Below, piece after piece: positions 1-11,091 of a stretch of 64,000 nucleotides of DNA. Position 1 is the first letter of the stretch. Every line of letters starts with the position of its first letter. A program made the translations under genes and the position numbers. Source of the DNA: Sphagnum compactum (Eukaryota; Bryophyta; Sphagnopsida; Sphagnales); the NCBI GenBank assembly GCA_965153455.1, contig OZ234498.1, positions 8,804,001 to 8,868,000 on the forward strand, in the 5' to 3' direction. The notes under the pieces are model-generated. The model did no database searches. It was given only the letters and a program-made list of their open reading frames with translations, and was not told where the DNA came from.

Positions 1-2120
1 TTGAATTTTTTTGTTGATTGTAGGTTGGTGATTTTGATGATGAATTGATGCAATTGGGCATTGCATGTGGGTTAAAGTTTTGGTGTGTTGACCATCCTTG
101 ACCTTGGCATCATCATTTCAACCACATGCCACTCACAAGATGTTGGTTCTTATGCTTGACCCATGATTTAAAAATATATAATTCATCCAAAATTATATGG
201 GGTGTGAATTGGCCATGTAAATTGCTACAAAATATAAAATTGTGGAATTTTTATGCGACTATTGTGAATTGTTTACAATACCCTAACACCATCTTTTATT
301 AAAGTTGAACCTACTAAGTCTTTTACACTTGAGTTGGGTGTATTTGGGGCTCTGATTTCTATTTAAAAGGTTGCATTTGGGTTGCTTAAAGCTTATCTAT
401 CATTTTTCAAGAAAATTATAATAATGCATGCAAATGCATTAAGTCCTTTGACTTGGTGGGAAAAAAATGAACAATAATTTTCTAATATTTCACATCTAAC
501 ACAGCAATTCATGGGCATTATTAATTCAAAAATAGAAACTAAAAGTATTTTCAATATGGCAAGAATCATCACAAGTTTGAAATGTTGTAACTTGGGATTA
601 AAAATATGGATAAGTTGGTTTTCGTTATGAAAAATTGGCCAAATAATCCTAGACTTGGGTGCACAATTAGGTCTAAATCAATCGAGGAATATCTTGAGAT
701 TGAAAATGGCATGGTGTTGAAAAATGAAGATTTGATTTTTAATCAATTTGTTTGAAAAAGATTGACATTAAGTGGTGTCATAATGTCATAGAAAAAAGAT
801 TTTTTGGCATAGAAAAAAGTGGATGCATAGTATGTGAAGAGAAAAATGGGAGCCATCTAATTGCACTTGGGATTTGGTTTTTGTTATTTCGATTTGTTGG
901 TTAAAGGTACATTAACCCCCCATTTTGTGTTGAATGATTTTGTGATTTGTTAGATGTGCAAGTAAACCTTAAGGGGCAAAGTGACTCAATGATGAGCAAA
1001 GGAAAAATGTGAAACAACCTTATTTTTTCAAAGCTCCACAATAGGTCAAAGGTCATTGTGGTGTTATTGATGCTTGATATATGTTTGTTAGATCTAATGT
1101 GGGGTATTTTTTTGCAAAAAATTAATTTTAGATTGAAGGACTGCATGGGCTTGATGAAATTGCATTGGGATGTTTCCATGAAAGTTTCTAATTTGCAGAT
1201 TGTAGATTTGGTTTTGAATTGAAGGATTGTGGGTTTAGTGAACTAAATTGGGGTGTCTTTGTTGGGGCTTCCAGTTTGCATATTACAATTATGGTTATGA
1301 GTTCTCAATTTTTTGTTATTTGACACAATGTTCCAAATTTGTATCATTGCACCTAGGGTCAATTTCCACATGACTAGATGGTCTTAAAATTTGAAGGGTA
1401 TGGTTTGATGCAATTGTGTTGAATGTATTCAACATGACATCAATTGTTTGAAAGAGTTTCAATCATGGTTGTTTGACTAAGTTTTGTTTGTGTGTGCGCA
1501 AATCGCAAGAGTTTGAGAATGAACTCTACAACCCACTACAAAATTTGTGGATCAAATTGCTAAGGTTAAAGGTGAAAATGAACAACAATTTGTAGTGTGC
1601 CATCAACAACTCCAACTTACTGGAATGTTTTGCCACCTTAGTAGCAAGGTTGTAATTATTTAATTATTTAGACTACAATATTTTGTTAGTTTTAGTATGG
1701 CTCCTTTAAAATAATAATTAAATTATTTGAGTGCACCCACCAACTCATTAATACTATATCACAATATATACTTGATATACTAAGAAAAGGCGGGTAAGGT
1801 CTTTGTCAGGTTCTTAATCAAGTTGATTATTGATACCTTACCCTTGCTGACAAGCAGTCATTTTCCCAATAACCAGCCAATAAACCTCTTCAATAAACAT
1901 TGCCTTTGTATTTCTATCTCAACTTCACCACATATCAATACCAAGGAGGTCATTGTACTCTAACATAGTAAGCTTATTTCCCCCATGAATGCAATATCAT
2001 GTCACAAAACAATGACTTACTCCAACAATGGAACAATGGGAGTGAGAATAACACTTTTGCTACTTAATTGGTTTGACCAAAAAAATATTAATAAATAAAA
2101 TAAAATAAAATAAAATAATA
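1..2120. other. AT-rich intergenic DNA, no gene seen
   Basis: No reading frame here resembles a protein family and no tRNA-like fold was noticed. The sequence is AT-rich and non-repetitive by eye. A short (AAAAT)n-like run lies at about 2,095-2,118, just before the MITE. Confidence 0.6.
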
Positions 2121-2491
2121 AAGTTGTGAGTAAAGTCAGGCGATTAGGGGGCGAGAACAGCCAGTTTCCGCATAACAGGGCATCAACTGCGGAACTGGGA
2201 ATGAAATTTTACAAAACGAAATAACTGGAACCCAAACTAGTTTTTTCACCAATTATGGTAATAAACTGAGTTTCATCCCAACTTTCCTTTTTCTTGAGCG
2301 CCTCCACTGCTGCTACACTACATATTCACTGCTCCTACCTGTACAACTACTATAATTACTCTCGAACATTGTGCATAAAATGCTGAGTTTCAGCATTTCA
2401 TACTGAGATTTAATAAAATTTCCTTACTTTGTGGATACTACCAAAAGAGGGGATAGGGGGGTGAAAGAGAGGGTGACTTTCCCGATAACTT
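2121..2491 (+). mobile_element. MITE, family A, copy 1 (complete, TA target duplication)
   Basis: A 371-bp non-coding element flanked on both sides by TA (2119-2120 and 2492-2493). Its ends are imperfect inverted repeats: AAGTTGTGAGTAAAGTC on the left, and on the right GACTTTCCCGATAACTT, which read in reverse complement is AAGTTATCGGGAAAGTC. The interior carries a core shared with four other copies in the window (10,068-10,461; 20,718-20,879; 23,628-23,810; 58,428-58,667). That core includes the palindrome AAATGCTGA-GT-TTCAGCATTT near 2,378-2,398. TA duplication and short TIRs point to a Tc1/mariner-like or similar DNA transposon source, but no transposase is present to confirm this. Confidence 0.75.
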
Positions 2492-3430
2492 TAATAAATG
2501 TTCCAAACCTGCCTCCTCCTCCAAATATTTTGATTCTGTACAATTTTGCATCTTCTCTCAATTCTACTTTGATTTATTGGCTCTTAAGGGAATAGTCTCC
2601 CTTCCTCCTCCTCTCCATCACAAAATTTGATCTCGCGAATGCCACATTTGTCATGCACATTTGCGATGCATAAGAGTTGATATAGTCACATTACAAATAT
2701 TCATTAGGCCATGCCTTCAAGCAAATACTATGCATTCACTCTATAACATTAGAAGTAGGTTGCACCTTATGGATAGAAATGGGCAATTTTCAATCATACA
2801 AATAAGAGAATCACCTTAAACAACTAAATTCTTTGGACTTATTAATGCTCTCAAAGTAGGTAAGGAGAGGCAAATGATTTGATAGTCAGCTTATTTCAAA
2901 AATCTACTTCATTGTTATGAATTTCAATCTATTTCAAGTAAGCCAGTCTTGTGCAATTTTGATGTAATCACATTTCTATTATCTTATGTTCAGAAATGTG
3001 AACTTTTGTATATAAAAAAAATGAAGAAATCTGAAGTGCGGTTATGTTAGAACTAAGCAACATGAATGTAAATGGCTTGGCGCGGATCCGGTGTATTATA
3101 CACATTCATTAACATTGCTATGATACTTCCTTCATTATTTGTACATTTTTATTACCCCAATATGATTATCAAGAGGTGGGGTTTTTAGATCAGAAAGTGA
3201 AGTTTCTAGATCAGAAAGTGAGGACTTATAAGGGAAGAAGAGACCTTAGAAGCACGTTAAGGTGTTTTATACAGTGTGTACCAACATGATACTCCACCAG
3301 TTTTGCCACTTCATGTGTGGATAGGATTTTGTTGAAAAGTGCACAAAGCTTCCAAGTATTTTGTGTACAGGTTGGCTTTACTTAAACCCCACAAAAATCC
3401 TAAATCCAATACTGGGGATTTGCACAAAAG
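2492..3430. other. Intergenic DNA, no gene seen
   Basis: AT-rich DNA without recognisable coding sequence. A GC-richer palindrome near 3,080-3,108 (GTGTATTATACAC after GGATCC) was examined as a possible Helitron end and not accepted. Confidence 0.5.
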
Positions 3431-3682
3431 TCATCACAAATAGTGGAATTGTTTGCGGCCCTTATTCCCAAATTTTGAAAGCTTGAAAGCTAAGGCCATG
3501 GTGCATTGGGTATATAGCTCATGATAGTGGGTGGATTGTGCCACTACACCCACAAATCATCACAAATAGTGGAATTGTTTGCGGCCCTTATTCCCAAATT
3601 TTGAAAGCTTGAAAGCTAAGGCCATGGTGCATTGGGTATATAGCTCATGATAGTGGGTGGATTGTGCCACTACACCGACAAA
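3431..3682 (+). repeat. 126-bp tandem duplication
   Basis: Two nearly identical 126-bp units lie head to tail (3431-3556 and 3557-about 3682), both starting TCATCACAAATAGTGG. Near-perfect identity indicates a recent duplication. It lies just beyond the 3' end of the synaptotagmin gene and has no coding capacity. Confidence 0.85.
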
Positions 3683-4060
3683 ACCATATTATCCCTTTGG
3701 AAGAAACATGAAACAAAAATGATATTGCTGCTGGTGGGAAACATACTTTCACAGCACACAGTGTGAAACAGGATTTTCTTTTGCAGACTTTCCAGTATAC
3801 CTAAAGCCTGGGTGAAAAAGATCACCAGCTCGGATTGGACAATCATTTACACAGAAGCTCTATTCCCACTTGTACATAAACCCATATTTCATTAACAAAA
3901 ACAAGGAGACCAAAAGACAATTCCGGAAACTTTCAACTTCGTCTCCCTTGATTCTCAAACTGTCCTTGAACTCTCCATCTTGTCCAAAGGGCCATTGTTG
4001 ATGTCGCCAGGAGGTTGATGAAGTATGATCAAAGGAACCAAGCGTCCTCGACAACATTTT

Positions 4061-7000
4061 TCAAGTCGTCCTCCAAATCAACTCAATTTGAATTTGCCCA
4101 TTTTTGGAGTCAATCAACGAGTACTTTTCATTGATCCTTTTGTTGTTCACAACATCAGACAAGTTAATGTCCACATATCCGAGAGACTCAGTCTGCACAT
4201 ACCAAGTAAATTCTGATATAAGACACAAAGCTCTTATTGTTGTAGATAAGATGTCTTGACACTTTGAGCATTCAAGCCCCAGTTTTGGGTTCAATGTGTC
4301 TGTAGTTCCAGTTCCTCTTGCCTCTCCAGAATCCAGAATTTTCCTCACACATACAAACTGCATACTAGGAAAAAGAGAGGGGGAATCCAGTGAACTCAGG
4401 GCAGAGAAAAGATACCATATTATACCTTAGAGTGCATGTGCAAGCCTGTGTTCTTGCTCATAACTTCAACATGTACTTGATCGTCCATTGGGGGTTCATC
4501 TAGTTGCCACTGAAATGACTGATCCCATACTGGATCCCTGTTCTTCTTAATAACCTGCAAAACACCATTCAAAAAAGCAACATCCAACATCAAGTTAAAT
4601 CATAATTGCAGAATGGAGTCTCCCTTCTAACATGGAGTTGCCAATAAGTACTTTTGAACCCAATTGACAATTTTTCACATCTAACATAATAAATACACAA
4701 ACCTGGGTTTTTTTCTCATCTCCTCTGAACAACACTTTTGCATATGGGTTTGTGTGATGCCTCCCCTCAACGTCTTCAGCTGAATGCACAATAACCTCAA
4801 ACAGGCCCCCCCCCTGAGGTTTACCATCTCGAGCAAGACCCGTTTCATTGTTTTCATTACCCGTCATTTCTTCTCCTTGCTCATCCTGTTTACAGACAGT
4901 TTAATCAACAGACAGAAACAGTTTGAATGATAGTATGAACACAGCACTTGAAACAGTAAGATTTCACTTTTTTATATTCACAATCTTAATGACAGCACTC
5001 AAAAGCAGTTGCATTCCCACTGACTATTCTTTAGAACTGCAAACACTGCTGTATTACCTGTCTGAAAGCTTTGTACAGCAATTTTATTGTAAGCACACCA
5101 CGAGCTTTGTTATTGTGTACATCATTTGGGTCAGCGTTTTTCAACAACTTTAAGTCCAATGTCTTTGGCTCCAGCTCAACCAAGTCATGCAGTGGCACAA
5201 CCTGCATTCCCATTTTTTCAGGTGATCCAACCTGCACAAACCTCACGTTGAAATTCCCATCAGCTCAGAAGCAGGAGCAAAACAGGGCCAACAAGAAGAA
5301 GAAGGGAGATATTCCCTACTTTCTGTAGAGGCTTAAGGAACCCACAGTAGTATAAACCACATCAGAGGTGCATACAGAATATGAGCATCTGTTCCAACGC
5401 ATTCAGCACCTAAGTAGGCCCTGTGAAACAAGAAGGCCTGGGCTTAAATAGTAGAAAATTTGCAACATTTTCTAACTCACCTTGTCCCAGTCATAAACCT
5501 GAATCTCAAGAGATTGTGACTTGGGATCCTGCACCAGAAACTTGAATGTCTCATTCCATTCGGGGTTTAGAGTGTCCTTTTTGGTGTGCGTTTTCTTGGA
5601 CATGAGTGTATTCACAAGTTGCAACTTCACATACGGGTCAGCCTTTCCCATTACATCCATCTTGAGCAAGTTCTTTGCACGGACAACCGTCACTTCCAAA
5701 ATGCCTACTGGCTTCTTCAGTGCACTGCTCCAGTGGGCAAACCACAAGTGTTAACACTTTTGTTTTTAAAGTGTGCCAAACTAAACTTCCACTTACAACA
5801 CCTCCAGAAACTGGACCAACATTCCTGGAAGATCAAGTTTATTTCAGATGGATTGCAAATTTTATGTACCCGGAGAACATGCAATAATCACAAGACAATG
5901 AAGCAGAGAGGAAGTAGGAAGCCAAGTATTACATTACGAATTCAGCATTCCACTTGCTCACCTAGGATTGTCAATGACGGGGATTTCAAGTGTCTTTGGC
6001 CACATGTACAATTGAGAAACTTGGTCTTTGATGAAGTCCTGTAGTTTCATCATACCAAACCATCCACCATGATAACTAAACAATCAGTGTTGTTTGCAGC
6101 ATGTGTATAAAGCAGCTCTCTAATTACATAGGAGCTCTTTCCATTTGGCATCCTTCCACCAACTCCAAAGTAATTGAACAAGCTCACTGATCCCTGCCCA
6201 TCTGATGTAGAACTCGATTCTGAAAAATTGAACTGACCCATTACCTTCATTCATGTATCTATTTTTAACCTAAAATACCAAGGACAGGGAAGAGAGATTT
6301 CAAACCTGAACAAAACCATATACTCCTGGAATTGCCATAAGATCCCCACCCAACACGTTCAGTCCAAAGTCCACATGCGGCTGCAAGACCAAGACCACAA
6401 CAGTGAACTTGACATTCTCTCAGTAGTCCACATAATACCAGCAGTCAATTAAAACAGATGAAAATCTCCAGACATTATTGTAGATGCAATTCCTGCACCA
6501 CATACAAAAGCCCAGTCTATCACAAAACATGTAACCAATCATTCATACCTTCTCCATCAGCGAGATAACAATTTTAGAAAAGCATGGAAAAACGGGAATC
6601 AGAGGTTTCAGGGTGACACGCGCAGTTGCAAATACTTGCACATCCACCAACTGCAGCAATATTATACCCCACCATTACACTTATAAGAAGAACACACCAA
6701 TTATGGAGATTATAGGTATCTCAGATACCATTGTAAAAAGAAAACTAAAATGTGAAATGTATACATGCTAGCAAGAAAAGATAGATAATCTAAGGTGGTC
6801 ATTCCACAATTAAGCACATAAGCAGTAGTTGCACAAACCTGGACAGTTGCTTTTAGGCCAAAGGCCTTAACAGCAATGATGATGTTGGGATTCCCCGCAA
6901 ACTTAAATGATGGTTCGAGAATCATTTCGTTCTCATTTGTATCATAAACTTTCATGCCTGGTAACCCAACCCACAATTTTTAAAAATCTCACCTCAGTGC

Positions 7001-8867
7001 CTTAAAACTCCCTCTTTAAAAAACCCAATCCAAAGTGGCACCAAAGTCCAACAAGAATACAAAGACAAAAAATCCTCCTGAGCACCACCCTATGAGGAAA
7101 ACCCAATACAAGATCTTACCAGAAAAAGTCGGGGGAAGAGTGCCAAGTGTAAGCGATTCAAATTCAATTGACTCCAACTTGAACTTGGGTCCATATTCCT
7201 TGATGTACGGATGTGCAGTTTCTGAAATGATCTTGCAGATGGCCTGACATGACACAGATCCAGAAACTAAGCATTAAAACACACATGCATATATATCCTC
7301 AAGATTTCCTTCATGTTTATAATAGAAGCCCAACAAGGGAGATAACCTTATAATAATATATGACAGATTTCAGACCAAGCTTTCTATCACATTGAACAAA
7401 AGATATGGAGGGAACCCTCGAGAATCTAAAAACCTGACCAAAACTGACAATTCATGTGAACGATAATGTGATCCTCTCATGTAGGTACCCAGTAATCATC
7501 ATCAAAAATATGATGTATGATAGTGACTAGGTACTACAAGATCCCCACTTACTTCCCAGGTGGAATTTCCCTCTCAAACTCATCCTATTCCTCAGGTTCA
7601 TCTATGTGATTCGCCAAAACCCAACATCCATGACTACAACCCAATAATGTGTAGTGGCTGCTGTCAGACATTAATCAATGAATGTGCCGAGACGGTGTCT
7701 CAAGAGTGTCTGTGAGAACTCCAAGAAGTAAAGGTAAAACCCTCAGCCAGGCTGCTGTTGATCATCATTGAAAAACATGAAACAACGGAGATGTGCAATG
7801 GAGGAAACATTTAAGGGATACAGAGAAGGAACAGGAAGACATCAAAGAATGCAATGGAGGAAACATTTCAGGGATACAGAAAAGAAACAGGAAGCCATCA
7901 AAGAAAGGGAAGAACCTAAAGAGGAGGAGCTAGGGAGAGATGAAGGGATTCAAGAGAACATTCAACAGTGTGGATTCAAGATTGTGAGGAAACAAACCTT
8001 ATCGAGGTAGGGCCATAGGTCTCTCAGAAACTTGTTCAACCAATCCACCTGTAAAACCCATTATCCGCACTTTTCTTTTTGAGAATCAGAAGCAGCATAC
8101 TGACACAAGAATAATGCCCCGCCCTGCCACACATTTCTCTCATCTTTCTCTCTCTCTCATTTCTTTAACCTTTCTCTTTTCCGTCCCTACTGGGATTCTT
8201 GACTCCAGCAAATTCAACAACAGAATTGAATAAAAAGTTACTGTCAAGAGAATTGGGTTCTCCACTCCAGCAAATTCAAGAACAGAATTGTAGGGAAATA
8301 TTGTCAAGAGAATTAGGTTCTCTACTCCAGTAACTTCAAGAACAAAAGGGAATGAAAAAGCATTGTCCAGAGAATTTAATTCAAGGGGAGTTAGTTGTTG
8401 TACTGAGACTGTGTCATGTACCCACCCGATCATAATCAGGATTCTTAACCCAGAGAGGAATCTCTGGAAGCAGGTCCTGCAACGTCTTAGTATCCAATTC
8501 TGCTATCGGCTTTATGATGGGATCCTGCATAATTTGACGAGAGTTGGAAAAATCAGTCAGAACCCATTTTCATTTCTGCACCCATCAGCAGCTAGCTACA
8601 ATTCAAGAGAAAAAAATTCCACACAAAATTAGACCAAAACATTATACTGCCTCCACCTGATCGACATTCACCTAAAACCCTTGAATTGGACTACGAGTAG
8701 AGGAGCTGGTGCGCGCGAGAAAGAGGGGGTAAAAACAGTAGCAGCAGTAGCAGCACCTTCACATCATTGGGTTGCAAATAGATGAAAATGAAGTAACCAA
8801 GCACCAGACCGAGAGCGACTCCCCACCCAAATCCCACCAAACCCAGCACTGTAGTCACGACTCCCAT
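4061..8867 (-). CDS. SYT: Plant synaptotagmin (SYT1/E-Syt-like: TM-SMP-C2A-C2B), 13 coding exons, 539 aa
   Basis: Coding exons, 5' to 3' on the minus strand: 8867-8757, 8524-8426, 8048-7998, 7243-7120, 6957-6839, 6650-6549, 6380-6306, 6038-5962, 5724-5481, 5231-5058, 4885-4703, 4554-4426, 4192-4061 (stop). All junctions are GT-AG and phases agree. The ATG begins a glycine-rich hydrophobic segment (residues about 3-31) that anchors the protein in the ER membrane. An SMP lipid-transfer domain follows (about 68-250), then C2A (about 258-345) and C2B (about 420-520). C2A keeps the calcium-site aspartates D276, D282, D331 and D333. C2B has Asn where the second loop-1 Asp would be (HHTNPYA) and lacks the loop-3 aspartates, as in other plant SYTs, so it probably does not bind calcium canonically. 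Length matches Arabidopsis SYT1 (541 aa). In the family these proteins tether ER to plasma membrane and support membrane repair and trafficking. The protein ends WRTT, typical of the family. Confidence 0.95.
7796..7910. repeat. Imperfect 56-bp tandem repeat inside a synaptotagmin intron
   Basis: Two imperfect copies of a purine-rich unit beginning CAATGGAGGAAACATTT (about 7796 and 7852) lie in the 754-bp third intron (7244-7997). The plus-strand frame is open but resembles nothing and is antisense to the gene. Confidence 0.6.
8190..8390. repeat. Three imperfect units of about 60-70 bp in synaptotagmin intron 2
   Basis: Three degenerate copies carry the words ACTCCAG(C/T)AA, TTCAA(C/G)AACA and GTCAAGAGAATT in order. 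They fill most of intron 2 (8049-8425). This is local slippage-type repetition with no evident function. Confidence 0.6.
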
Positions 8868-9480
8868 CCTGTCTTGATCACTCCTACCAGAAGACTCTCT
8901 ATGAGAATTTCAGTTTTTCCCCCCCTCCTCCTCACACCCAAGTTCCACTGATCTGCACACAACCCAACCCAAAAAAAAAAGCGACGCATAGGTTGAGGCC
9001 AACCACGCTACTACTGCACATGCGGAACAAAGCTTCAACAATTTAGTCCTTTCTTTTACAAAGCTGCAAGGGCAAGAAAACCTTCTCTCCTCGTTAGAAA
9101 CAAACAATTGCCTGAGTCTTGTTATAAGAGATATCTAGAGAAGGAGAAGCTCCAAACCGTTTGGTTTTTTGGCCACTACTACGCCCCACTCATCCCTCCT
9201 CCTCCGCCTCCATGCAACAACGCAAAACGTCTTCAGCAGAGAGAGGCAGAAGGAGAGAGACGACTCAATAAAACCCCCGTTCACACTTAGAGACCATACT
9301 CCACTTTTTACACGCTCATAGGCCTGTTACGTGTACACCTTGCCACGTAAGTGATGTCCACTTGAACACGTGTAGAGAGCAAGGAAGGGAGCGCTTGCCA
9401 ACTGTCGATGATTCCTAAAAGATGAACTGGCTCGGGACCTGGCACGAGACCTGGTTTCAGGACTTGCTTTTCATATAGGT
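8868..9480 (-). promoter_or_regulatory. Synaptotagmin 5' region with G-box and ACGT elements
   Basis: The region just upstream of the ATG at 8867 is presumably 5' UTR and promoter. About 500 bp upstream there is a palindromic G-box, ACACGTGT (9366-9373). Further ACGT cores lie nearby (TTACGTGTACA near 9,328; GCCACGTAAG near 9,342). Clustered ACGT cores are binding sites for plant bZIP/bHLH factors and often give ABA or light response. The motifs are visible; regulation is inferred. Confidence 0.35.
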
Positions 9481-10067
9481 AGGTAGGTACCTAGCGCTTT
9501 GTTCTCCTGGATGTAAAAGAAATATGAGTGTAAAGATGTTGAAATTTTTATATGCTGGAATTTTGTTCACCTGAGATTCTTCACAAGGGATTTGTGATTG
9601 GGGGGGCTTTTCCTATGTAAAAGATTTTGTACAAGCAATATGAATCTGGTCATGGAATGTTGCTCTTGGACTTGACATCTGAATTTAGTCCCCAATTCTC
9701 TTTTTTTGTATTTTAAAATACCTTTGATTTACCATTTTATTTTTCTTTTGTGGAGGGGCATTTTTTGAGGTATGGAAATTTTCCTCTAGAGTTCTTAGTT
9801 CTTGCCCCTTGGTAAGTGCTATCCTGTCTTGGGGGCTTTTTCTTTTTTATTTGAATTTATTTGAACTTTGATTCACCTCTGAAAAAAAAAAAAAAACTTG
9901 GGAACACTATCTTAAAGTTACCATTGATTCATCCTATCTTTGGGCTCTGGTTTGACCCTGTAAACCCTATTTCATCCCCAGTTTGAGTGTAGTTGTAAAA
10001 TGAACTTCGCCCTTTAATGAATCTAGGTATCAATTCACAAGATTTGCACAATTTTATTCAGACAATA
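9481..10067. other. Intergenic DNA, no gene seen
   Basis: T-rich low-complexity DNA with a short poly(A) run near 9,882-9,896. No coding or RNA feature recognised. Confidence 0.5.
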
Positions 10068-10461
10068 GAGGTATCATAAAGTCACCCTGTTTTCACCCCC
10101 TCTTTGGGCCTGCTTTCACCCCCTATCCCCTCTCTTTCAGTGGCATCCACAAAGTAAGGAAATTTTATTAAATCTCAACATGAAATGGTGAAACTCAGCA
10201 TTTAATGCACAAGGTTCAAAAGTAATTATACCAGTTGTACAGATGGGAGCAGTGAAAATATATGTACTGGCAATGAAGGCACTCATGAAAAAGGAAAGAC
10301 AGGATGAAAGTTATTTTACCACCAAAATCAATGAAAAAACTAGTTTGGGTCCCAGTCATTTCGCTTTTAAAAAATTTCATTCCCAGTTACACATTTGATG
10401 GCCTATCATGTCAAAACTGACCATTCTCATCCCCCTAATCCTGGGACTTTACAGATAACTC
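10068..10461 (-). mobile_element. MITE, family A, copy 2 (complete, TA target duplication)
   Basis: A 394-bp element bounded by TA (10066-10067 and 10462-10463). Left end GAGGTATCATAAAGTC pairs with the right end, which in reverse complement reads GAGTTATCTGTAAAGTC. Orientation is opposite to copy 1. The interior has the same blocks in inverted order: the TGGTGAAACTCAGCATTT half-palindrome, the GTGAAAATATATG block, and the GGGTCCCAGTCATTTCGCTTT block. The clear TIRs plus TA duplication here define the ends of the family. Confidence 0.8.
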
Positions 10462-11091
10462 TAAAAATTAATGAATAATATGAGCAGCAGTTAAGGCACA
10501 GGAAAGGCAAACCCCCAAAACTACACTGCCCTTGAAGTGTTAATCCTTGGCAAACATTTGCCCTGTAGGGGGGGATTATGTCACGTTGTGGATTTCAGCA
10601 CTCAAGGCGACCATGTTATGAACAAAAGCAATAATTTGAGTCTCCATACATTCTTGAATGAGGGGGGGCGAAAAAAAACATTCACTTCTACTACTCAGTC
10701 AATCCAATATGACACATTGGTAGTTCACAATGCACACCAGAAGTATCAAACCAACAAACCGTCACCTTGTGGGGTGTGTCATTTGCGAGAAGATGCATGA
10801 GATTAGCTGTTGAAATAAGCACGAGAGGCACAAGGGAGATGAGGGACCAATCTGTGAGTGAGCATGAATGGCAGTGGTGCCCTTGAGGGCACTTACCCTG
10901 CCTTGCTCATGCAACATTACATATACCAATTGTGTAACAAGGCAAAACCACCACCAAATATACAACTGCATGGGGCTTCACAGTACCTAATAGCTATGGA
11001 CGGAAGTCCATAAAACCATACTGGACATACTCATGCCAGTACAGTCCCAGGAGACGGGTTACATGCGGAGTAATCAAAACACACTCAGATG
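10462..11091. other. Region downstream of the RKP gene, no separate gene
   Basis: No recognisable coding sequence. The part nearest 11,091 is probably 3' UTR of the minus-strand RKP gene. Confidence 0.45.

Noticed and set aside
3080-3108. Helitron-like hairpin GTGTATTATACAC
   Set aside because: No CTRR at the correct distance on either strand and no matching 5' end.
7768-8010. Plus-strand frame antisense in a synaptotagmin intron
   Set aside because: Low-complexity purine-rich tandem repeat, no homology, overlaps exon 3 on the other strand.
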